Positions 57,401-64,000 of a stretch of DNA of 64,000 nucleotides are shown here, in pieces (the stretch's first letter is position 1; the number at the start of each line of letters is the position of its first letter). The DNA comes from Segatella baroniae B14 (lineage in GTDB: Bacteria; Bacteroidota; Bacteroidia; Bacteroidales; Bacteroidaceae): the NCBI RefSeq assembly GCF_022024235.1, contig NZ_CP091800.1:1032001-1096000 (forward strand), written 5' to 3'. A program made the translations under genes and the position numbers. The notes beneath the pieces are model-generated. The model did no database searches. It saw only the letters and a list, made by a program, of their open reading frames with translations, and was not told the DNA's origin.

Positions 57401-57564
57401 GCCGTTTCTTTGAACGCATGGACTTCCGCACCCGAGATTCTGAATTCGACCTTATCTATGTGAATGGTGACAACACTTTGCCAAACCTGCGCAGAGACGA
57501 GGAAAACTGGAAAGTGGTGCTGACGGAAGAGGAATTCGCAAAACGTATGTTTGAAGAGGCTTGA
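54478..57564 (+). CDS. Type III-like DNA adenine methyltransferase (Mod)
   Basis: 1028 residues. Beta-class N6-adenine methyltransferase order: catalytic DPPYNTGSDGF near residue 490, then FFAGSASTGHAVIEMN (SAM-binding FxGxG) near 782. The N-terminal 480 residues form a large extra domain. The DNA between the two motifs (about 55900-56950), where the target-recognition domain lies, is visibly more AT-rich than both flanks, as if exchanged by recombination. It overlaps neither neighbour; the Res start follows the stop by 1 bp. Methylation would protect host sites from the Res product. Confidence 0.9.
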   Translation: MAQNYYESFKKKLEEIFMMDHAELDFGIYRIMNQKRNDIQHFLDFELLPQVKQVLKGNDGGDADRTKKRMEEIVASVGGNVEVLPKGTPIRDEYDKLETQLAHSGDTESMQAEVFSHLVTFFSRYYDGGDFLSKRRYKDNTYAIPYNGEEVKLHWANSDQYYIKTSEYFRDYTFVLPTSRKKVHFVLKDASTEQNNNRAANNMERRFALWVPTPEDELTTPLAIRRGAEGEAELDIYFTYELMPKATKQKDLLAAALEGIMPLVPADFEEVLTTKAPTKDNPNRTLLEKHLTDYTAKNSFDYFIHKDLGGFLHRELDFYIKNEVLHIDDLDAQLINSQLTIVRAIKQVGEKIIRMLAQLENFQRKLWLKKKFVVQSDYCITLDRVPEKLYPEIIANEAQRKEWVRLFAIDEIKGDLTTEAYSEPLTIEFLKQNSFLVLDTAFFDAKFKHQLVKSMENIDEQTNGLLINSENFQALELLQEKYRERVKCVYIDPPYNTGSDGFAYKDQYKDSSWLTMMENRLLIVKQLMTLDSSISISINENELFNSKCLLDSMFSKYLTTFSVKVRHEDRILKGDKDFHEVYESLLLYALSDSFKPLKRQKDNSSDADYLYTIETEGGPDEVLSLGNKEVEVYAPEHYKIIKHQESSFDYTKPISVRGSIREGNSSGRFYVAYLENLAASHPGFIFKVPNMGDDKFGFRYFWTPSVESGRKNGDYYQGAPINRKDTIEIPYPNYVDFEKAFNDATDEGGVSFRNGKKPISFIQHVLSLQNIGKDKNALIIDFFAGSASTGHAVIEMNKDQGNRKYLLSQVGDIFDDVTKPRMERTVYSDSWKDGKPVSRQGISQCFKYIRLEQYEDTLNNLEIKKQQIDWRDDEFHESYMLSYMLDTETRDSLLNQKMFVNPFNMSLKTTKDNELVETKVDMVETFNYLIGLNVETEDWFENDNICVVQGKTHRRGLKTLVIWRNCEEIDNEKLCRFFERMDFRTRDSEFDLIYVNGDNTLPNLRRDEENWKVVLTEEEFAKRMFEEA

Positions 57565-57565
57565 T

Positions 57566-60500
57566 ATGGCAAAGAAGAATACAAAAAGACCAGCACGTCT
57601 ACAAGAAGCACTGGTACTGCATAAATACATCCTGCATCTGTTGGGATGCAAGGACTTGGAAGCTTTGAGCCAAGACTTAAAGGATCCAGCACTGGAAGGT
57701 GTGGATGACGAAGGAACGTCGCGTATTTTCTATGCGTTGAAGATGCACATGTATGACTATGAAATCAAGGAAGAAAAGCTCTATGAGTATGACCGCAACA
57801 TAGTGAAACATACAAAGGAGATCAACGAACGGCGAGAGGAAAAGATAACGTGGAAGTATTACCAATACTTGGCTCTGCTCTTCACAGAAATTTATCTCGA
57901 CCGCTTTTTCTCGGACAAGCAACGTCTACTTGATGACATCAACACGTTTTTGATGCATGACTTCAACCTGCGCACGGAAACATGGCACGACATGCCCATG
58001 TTCACTGAGGACGACCTGAACAAGGTGGCATTTTGGGCAGCAACCGGTTCGGGTAAAACATTGATGATGCATGTGAACATCAAGCAGTATTTGCATTATG
58101 CAGAGAAACACAATGCCAAAAAACTGAACCGCATCATGATTCTGACACCTAACGAGGGTTTGTCTAACCAACATATTGAAGAGCTGCATAAATCAAACTT
58201 TGATGCACAGCTTTTTACAAAGCAAAGTCGTGGTAGTTTCTTTGAAGGCAAAACCATTGATGTAATAGACATCAATAAACTGGCAGAACAGGATGGTGAC
58301 AAGACGGTAGCAGTTGATAGTTTCGAAGGTAACAATCTGGTACTTGTTGACGAAGGACATAAAGGTAGTGGTGGAGAAGTGTGGAAAGGCTATCGGAATA
58401 AACTGACTCAGGAAGGTTTCTCGTTTGAATACTCGGCAACCTTTGGACAAGCTATTGCTGCCCAAACAGGAGCAAGCCGCAAAGCCTTAATAGAAGAATA
58501 TGGTAAGGCAACGCTCTTCGACTACAGCTACCGCTACTTCTATAATGATGGTTATGGTAAAAACTACCGCATCATGAACATGGCTACTGTAGAAAACGAG
58601 GAACTGCTGAATATGTACCTAACAGCCTATCTGCTGTGCCTCTATGAGCAGACACTGGCTTTCGATGGCGATATGAACATAAAAAACAAGTTCCTCATCG
58701 CTCGTCCATTAGGCATCTTTGTTGGTAGCTCTGTAAATGCTGTACGCACAGAAAAAAAACGTAAGATAAGTGATGTCGTGAAGATACTTCTTTTCTTCCA
58801 ATCCTTCATTAATAGACCTTCGGAGTTTAGCGGCTACATCAAACGACTGCTTAATCCTAATGATGGCATCAAGAATCTACGTGGATATTCGCTATTTGCC
58901 AATAATTTCTTATTGACAAAACAAGGATTGAAACTTGGTGAGGAAGATGCTTTCGCTGCCCAGACATATCATAAGATCATGGAAAAGCTATTCCACAGCA
59001 ATGTGCCCAATGCCAATTTGCATATAGATAAACAGAAAGGTGGTGATGGCGAAATTGGTCTTCGCGTAGGAAATGCTCCTTACTTCGGAGTTATAAATGT
59101 GGGTGACAGTGATACGCTTATCAAACTGTGTGAATCGAACGACTTGGACTGTGAGACACGTGAGTTTGGTAACAATTCTCTGTTTTCACACATTAACGAT
59201 GATGACTCTACAATCAACATCCTTATAGGTTCCAAGAAGTTCAGTGAAGGATGGAGTAGCTGGCGTGTCAGCGCTATGGGCTTGATGAACGTAGGACGTA
59301 GTGAAGGCTCGGAAATCATTCAGCTCTTTGGTCGTGGTGTGCGCTTGAAAGGCTACAAGTATTCTTTGAAACGAAGCACAGCCCTTGACAGTAGTTACAA
59401 TCCTGGCAATCTGCCAAAAGGATTGCGAGAGATAGAAACACTGAATATCTTTGGCGTAAGGGCAGATTATATGGATACTTTCCGAAAATATCTGGAAGAT
59501 GAAGGATTGCCAGCAAATGAAGAAGCATATACGGAAGTGAAGATTCCAACCGTCAACTTGCTTGGTGAGACGAAACTGAAAGTGGTTCGTCTGAAAGAAG
59601 GATATGACTTCAAGAAAACGGTAGTGGTGCATCCTGAAGAATGCATCGATAAAGTGCGTGTCAAGGTGGACTGGCTGCCAAAGGTTGATGCATTGTGGAG
59701 TAAAAAGGCTGGTGTAGAGGAAGGTGCAGTAATGCCTAAAGGCAAATTACGTTCCAGTCATCTTGCATTGCTCAATTGGAACAAGATATTCTTTGCCATT
59801 GAGCAGATGAAAAATGAACGTAGTTGGTGGAATATGGAGCTAAGCATGGGAACATTGCAAAGTTTGATGCAGTCCTCAGATTGGTATGAATTGTTTATTC
59901 AAGAAGATGACCTCACGCCAAAAGACTTTGGAAGGGATGTGGCTCGATGGGAGGAGATTACCATTGCTTTGCTACGTGCATACATTGATCGTGCCTACAA
60001 GATGAGCAAAGGAAAGTGGGAATCAAAGTATATGGAGACTGTCTATTTGTCGCCAAACGATCCAAACTTCTTTGAGGAATACACTGTGGAAGTCCGCAAT
60101 GACAGACAAGAATGGATAGACAAACTGCACGAGCTTCGCGAGCAGATATTATCAGGCAATTTGGAACGTGACTTCTCTATCTACGGACCTTGGATAACAT
60201 CACTTCGTTTCGACCAGCATCTTTTCTATCCGTTGCTATGCCTACAGGATAGAAACGCTAATGGTAAGAAGCAACTGGTGGATAAAGATACCAACGAACC
60301 ACTGATAAAGATTTCTCCTGTAGCTCTTAATCCTGGGGAAAAACGATTTGTGTCCGATGTAAGGAAATTCTTTGATGACAATAGGAATGGAATGCTTGCT
60401 AATAAGGAAATATACCTTCTCAGAAACGAGAGCCGTAAGGGCATAGGCTTTTTTGAAGCAAGTGGATTCTATCCTGACTTTATCCTTTGGGTGAACGATG

Positions 60501-60778
60501 GGGAACATCAGCATGTCACTTTCATTGATCCAAAAGGAATCCGTAACCTAAAGGGATTGCAAGACCCGAAGATTCAACTCTACAAAACGCTGAAGGAAGA
60601 AGTGGAACCTACGCTTCATGATGCAGACATTACACTCGATAGTTATATTCTCTCCAACACAGCATATCAAGACGTGAATTTCTGGGGTACACGTCCCGAG
60701 TTTGCCGAAAACCATGTACTGTTTGATGAAGATGATAATTATATAGAAAATATCTTCAAGAATATAATGAACAGCTGA
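57566..60778 (+). CDS. Type III-like restriction helicase-nuclease (Res)
   Basis: 1070 residues from the ATG at 57566. SF2 helicase: ATGSGKTLMM (near 157-163), DEGHKGSGG as Walker B, SATFGQA as motif III, SEGWSSWRVS and QLFGRGVRLKG as motif VI. Near the C-terminus YPDFILWV followed by VTFIDPKG has the PD-(D/E)xK nuclease pattern with Asp and Lys in place. It thus fits the restriction subunit of a type III-like system. An upstream ATG at 57551 lies inside mod; I prefer 57566. A hairpin at 60795-60827 follows the stop. Confidence 0.9.
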   Translation: MAKKNTKRPARLQEALVLHKYILHLLGCKDLEALSQDLKDPALEGVDDEGTSRIFYALKMHMYDYEIKEEKLYEYDRNIVKHTKEINERREEKITWKYYQYLALLFTEIYLDRFFSDKQRLLDDINTFLMHDFNLRTETWHDMPMFTEDDLNKVAFWAATGSGKTLMMHVNIKQYLHYAEKHNAKKLNRIMILTPNEGLSNQHIEELHKSNFDAQLFTKQSRGSFFEGKTIDVIDINKLAEQDGDKTVAVDSFEGNNLVLVDEGHKGSGGEVWKGYRNKLTQEGFSFEYSATFGQAIAAQTGASRKALIEEYGKATLFDYSYRYFYNDGYGKNYRIMNMATVENEELLNMYLTAYLLCLYEQTLAFDGDMNIKNKFLIARPLGIFVGSSVNAVRTEKKRKISDVVKILLFFQSFINRPSEFSGYIKRLLNPNDGIKNLRGYSLFANNFLLTKQGLKLGEEDAFAAQTYHKIMEKLFHSNVPNANLHIDKQKGGDGEIGLRVGNAPYFGVINVGDSDTLIKLCESNDLDCETREFGNNSLFSHINDDDSTINILIGSKKFSEGWSSWRVSAMGLMNVGRSEGSEIIQLFGRGVRLKGYKYSLKRSTALDSSYNPGNLPKGLREIETLNIFGVRADYMDTFRKYLEDEGLPANEEAYTEVKIPTVNLLGETKLKVVRLKEGYDFKKTVVVHPEECIDKVRVKVDWLPKVDALWSKKAGVEEGAVMPKGKLRSSHLALLNWNKIFFAIEQMKNERSWWNMELSMGTLQSLMQSSDWYELFIQEDDLTPKDFGRDVARWEEITIALLRAYIDRAYKMSKGKWESKYMETVYLSPNDPNFFEEYTVEVRNDRQEWIDKLHELREQILSGNLERDFSIYGPWITSLRFDQHLFYPLLCLQDRNANGKKQLVDKDTNEPLIKISPVALNPGEKRFVSDVRKFFDDNRNGMLANKEIYLLRNESRKGIGFFEASGFYPDFILWVNDGEHQHVTFIDPKGIRNLKGLQDPKIQLYKTLKEEVEPTLHDADITLDSYILSNTAYQDVNFWGTRPEFAENHVLFDEDDNYIENIFKNIMNS

Positions 60779-60973
60779 ATACAAATCCTAAATAAGGGGT
60801 CGTGTCTTTTATTTTTGACACGGCCTCATGCCCGGAGCTATATTTTCCGCAATGTTTACCTCTATAGTATTTGATTATTCTGTAAGACAAAAAGTTGGTG
60901 GAACTAATATAACTCCTGTTGTTGTTTAGTGCAAATCCAAATTGACTTGCGATTAATATTACCATATTCTAAA

Positions 60974-61139
60974 CTTATTTTGGGCGGAAACAGCCAAAAT
61001 AATCAAGTTTCCGCCCAAGATAAGTAACAATCTTGCACCTAAATTTGTGGTAAAACATGATTTATTTCGGGCGGAAACATTAAAAAATGCAAGTTTCCGC
61101 CCGAAATAAATCTTATTTAAAATATTCTTTGTATCTTTG
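60974..61139 (+). promoter_or_regulatory. Two long palindromes and promoter before AAA ATPase gene
   Basis: Palindrome 1: arms 60974-60991 and 61007-61024, one mismatch. Palindrome 2: arms 61059-61078 and 61093-61112, perfect, 20 bp. Both contain GGGCGGAAAC / GTTTCCGCCC around a spacer of 14-15 bp. A -7 box TATCTTTG lies at 61132-61139, so palindrome 2 covers the -33 region and may be an operator. From 60828 to 60973 I see nothing. Confidence 0.6.
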
Positions 61140-61211
61140 TATCAGCAATTTATGATAGAATCATAATATTTCTACCCATTATTTTTTGAATCGACAAAAT
61201 ACAAGGTCAAA

Positions 61212-62627
61212 ATGGAAAGAATTATTAGTAGGGAATCGGAATTAGAAAGACTTTCTGACTACTTTAAGTCAGGAAGGAGTGAATTCATAGCCTTATATGG
61301 TCGTCGCCGTGTTGGCAAGACCTTTCTTATCCGTAGTTTCTTCAAGGATCAATTTGACTTCTACGCAACAGGAGTCATTGACGGGTCACGAGAAACAGAG
61401 ATGGAGGCTTTCCATAATGCATTGGTACGCTATGGCCACAAAGGAGACAAAGCATCCTCATGGATTGAGGCTTTTACACAACTTGCGGAACTCTTGGAGA
61501 GGAAAAACAAAAATCGCAAGCGTCGTCTGACTGTGTTCATTGATGAATTGCCTTGTTTCGATACGCGTCGTTCTGGATTTCTACAAGCATTGGATTTATT
61601 TTGGAACAGTCGTGCCTCATGGTTAGATAACATTTACTTGGTTGTATGCGGTTCTGCTACCTCATGGATGATGCGCAATATTGTCAACAACAAGGCAGGA
61701 CTCCATAAGCGTACCACACACACCATGCACCTACGTCCTTTCTCTCTTGGACAAACAGAGGAATATCTAAAAAGCAGGAAATTCCGTTGGCCAAGAATTG
61801 CCGTATTGCAGGCTTATATGGTGCTTGGTGGAGTACCATACTATTTGAGTCTGCTTGATCCGAAGAAAAATGTGCCAGACAACATAGATTCTCTTTTCTT
61901 TTCAGCAGAGCCTGAACTGGAGAATGAATACCAGAGACTCTTCAACTCTCTTTTTAAGAATGCTGATTCATATATGGAAATTATACGACTGCTCAGCACA
62001 CGTCGAGATGGTTACACTCGTTCAGAGATAGCGAAAGAATTGAAGATTGCAGACAATGGCCATCTAAGTGACATGTTGGATGATTTGGAGCACTGTGACT
62101 TTATTCGCCGTTATAACAATGGCTCATTGCTGAAAAACGGAATCTACCAGTTGATAGATTTTTTCTCTCTATTCCACTATCGTTTTGGAACTCGCAGAGT
62201 GACGGATGAACATTTCTGGCGCAACACACTCGGTACGCCCGAACAAAACAATTGGTATGGTCTTACTTTCGAACGTGTTTGTCTGTGGCATGTAAGACAG
62301 ATCATACATGGTTTGAGGCTTGATGCTATCAGACATGAATACTATGCATGGCGCAGTCAGAAAAGCCGACCTGCCGTCCAGATAGACTTGGTAATAGACC
62401 GTGCAGACGGTATTGTGACTATCTGTGAGATGAAATACTCAAAGGATGACTACACTCTTAATGAGACTGAATACAGAAACATCGTCCGTCGCATGGAAAC
62501 TTTTCAAAAGGAAACAGGGCACAAAGGCGGAGTGCAGGTAAGCCTCGTAACGACATACGGGCTAAATGAGAATATGTATTCGGAAATCTCTCCGATACCT
62601 ATTACCATGGACGAGTTATTTGGATAA
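61212..62627 (+). CDS. Archaeal-type AAA ATPase (COG1672/DUF234 type)
   Basis: 471 residues. ATPase domain with IALYGRRRVGKTFLIRSFF (P-loop), VFIDELPCFD (Walker B) and a VVCGSATSWM sensor block. A winged helix (YTRSEIAKELKIADNGHLSDMLDDLEHCDFIRRY) follows, and a C-terminal DUF234/PD-(D/E)xK-like domain (RPAVQIDLVIDRADGIVTICEMKY), where D, E and K are in nuclease-like order. These genes are widespread in Bacteroidetes accessory regions; function is unresolved. Preceded by the tandem palindromes. Confidence 0.85.
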   Translation: MERIISRESELERLSDYFKSGRSEFIALYGRRRVGKTFLIRSFFKDQFDFYATGVIDGSRETEMEAFHNALVRYGHKGDKASSWIEAFTQLAELLERKNKNRKRRLTVFIDELPCFDTRRSGFLQALDLFWNSRASWLDNIYLVVCGSATSWMMRNIVNNKAGLHKRTTHTMHLRPFSLGQTEEYLKSRKFRWPRIAVLQAYMVLGGVPYYLSLLDPKKNVPDNIDSLFFSAEPELENEYQRLFNSLFKNADSYMEIIRLLSTRRDGYTRSEIAKELKIADNGHLSDMLDDLEHCDFIRRYNNGSLLKNGIYQLIDFFSLFHYRFGTRRVTDEHFWRNTLGTPEQNNWYGLTFERVCLWHVRQIIHGLRLDAIRHEYYAWRSQKSRPAVQIDLVIDRADGIVTICEMKYSKDDYTLNETEYRNIVRRMETFQKETGHKGGVQVSLVTTYGLNENMYSEISPIPITMDELFG

Positions 62628-62713
62628 AAATGAAGGACTATGTAACCAGTATATTTGCAGTTAAACTAGTATATAATCACCTTAGACTTGTAAAAAAACC
62701 TGAATAATCAATT

Positions 62714-64000
62714 ATGAAAAAAATATTTTTATCTCTACTATTGATATCCTTGCCCTTATTCTTGCCGTTATCTTTGTCTGCTCAATCACGGACACGGCTT
62801 GCCCTTGATGGTCAGTGGCAGTTTGCGCTCGATCCGCTGGGCTCGTTGTCTATCAATTCGCCATTTAGCGATCTGGTTTCGCTTCCCGGAACTACTGATA
62901 CGAATCGCAAGGGGGTCGCTATCAAAGATACTACTGAGACTACGCATCTTTCTCGTCTTTTCTCGTATAAGGGTAAAGCGTGGTATAGCCGTAACATCTA
63001 CATCGACAAAAGTTGGAAGAATCATACTATTATCCTCCATCTTGAACGCACTAAGACTACTACTATCTTTGTTGACGGCAAACTGTGTGGAGGCAGTAAT
63101 GATGTATCTACTCCCCAGACTTTTGATCTCTCTAAGGTTCTTACACCAGGACAGCATACGCTTACTATTCTTGTGGATAACGGCAGTGGGGTTCCTGAAC
63201 AAGTATACGCTTCTTCACATGCCTACACAGAAGATACTCAGACGAACTGGAACGGTATCATCGGACAACTGTATCTGGAGGCCATCCACCCTACTCACTT
63301 CACCGATTTGCAAGTCCGCACAGACATTGAGCACCCTACCGTGGCACAGGTGACCTTCCGCTGTACGCCGAATCTGAAACGCAAAGACAAAATCATTTTC
63401 TCTGTTATCGATACCGATGGCGACAAAGAAAAGATTATCGCTCAAAAATCTTTCCCGATAGCATCACTGCTCCATGAACAAGACAAGGATGCTACTATTC
63501 ATTTCGACTTGTCTGAAACATCTAAACGATGGAGTGAGTTTCATCCTAACCTCTTCCGACTGAAAGCTGAAATTGTAGGTAAAGATATCTATGAAACAAC
63601 CTTTGGACTTACCAAAATGGAAACTCGGAATCATCACTTTTATGTGAATGATACCCTCACTTTTCTACGAGGTAAACATGATGCCTGCGTATGGCCACAA
63701 ACGGGACATGTTGCCATGAAGACTGATGACTGGAAAGAATATCTCACGCAGCTCAGTACCTATGGCATCAACCACATTCGGTTCCATTCCTGGTGTCCAC
63801 CTGAAGCTGCATTTCAGGCAGCTGATGAGTTGGGTATCTACTTACAACCAGAACTTCCTTTTTGGGGGATTTCAAGGCTGAAGATTCTACCCTCATGACC
63901 TTTCTTCTGAAAGAAGGCAAGAATATTATCCGTACCTATGGACATCATCCTAGTTTCCAAATGATGGCTTTAGGTAATGAACTCTGGGGTTCTATCGAAG
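62714..64000 (+). pseudogene. Glycoside hydrolase family 2 enzyme, frameshifted and cut by window edge
   Basis: Signal peptide 1-24, then the GH2 sugar-binding (DGQWQFALDPLG) and immunoglobulin-like domains, then the barrel start (HIRFHSWCPPEAAFQAADELGIYLQPELPFWG). The frame stops at 63898. After the G5 run at 63864-63868 the sequence continues correctly in another frame: DFKAEDSTLMTFLLKEGK and then MALGNELWG, which holds the acid/base Glu. One base is missing (or two extra). The cause may be a sequencing error, true decay or slippage. Substrate may be a beta-galactoside or beta-glucuronide; not determinable. Confidence 0.75.

Overview
The window looks like a Bacteroidales chromosome, most likely Prevotella/Segatella-like. 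It is AT-leaning, its promoters follow the Bacteroidetes pattern (TTTG or TTG, about 20 bases, then TAnnTTTG), and it has lipoprotein TPR regulators, a TonB receptor with a carboxypeptidase-D-like N-terminus, an L-fucose-isomerase-family enzyme and a thiS-thiE-thiG-thiC-thiH operon under a TPP riboswitch. The genus is inference.

Layout: (a) 1-8356, minus strand, is a tightly packed defence-type operon. In transcription order it encodes a DUF4007 protein, a large P-loop ATPase, a PAPS-reductase/DndC-like protein, a PLD plus SF2 helicase, a 75-residue protein and a DndD-like SMC ATPase cut by the window edge. (b) 8357-9717 is gene-poor and holds a putative invertible promoter, a 33-bp inverted repeat and five direct repeats. 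(c) 9718-17221 holds a YbjQ-family gene, a candidate structured RNA, a cation efflux gene and the hemE-A-C-D-B-L tetrapyrrole operon, in which HemA and HemC are unusually short. (d) 17248-25180 is a graveyard of accessory genes: regulator fragments, a broken KilA-N gene, an orphan immunity-like gene, a C10-protease-like protein without its nucleophile region, and a collapsed ExbB/DUF2149 locus. (e) 25337-50322 is mostly core: hppA, a pseudokinase-like membrane protein, HD and HU genes, the clpS-clpA-aat N-degron operon, the TPP-riboswitch thiamine operon, a His/Cys-rich protein plus TonB receptor, two TPR membrane regulators, glmS and a sugar isomerase. (f) 51303-60778 is a second defence locus: SNF2 helicase, type III-like Mod methyltransferase and Res helicase-nuclease. 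(g) 61212-64000 holds an archaeal-type AAA ATPase and a GH2 enzyme with a frameshift, cut by the window edge.

Most notable observation: the two defence operons, 43 kb apart and on opposite strands, are each preceded by a homologous element of about 192-194 bp. Each element is bounded by 19-bp inverted repeats and contains a conserved Bacteroidetes promoter. In both copies the promoter points away from the defence genes, and I see no promoter facing them. This is what a pair of phase-variable invertible promoters, both switched OFF in this assembly, would look like. Sequence alone cannot exclude a non-inverting repeat family.
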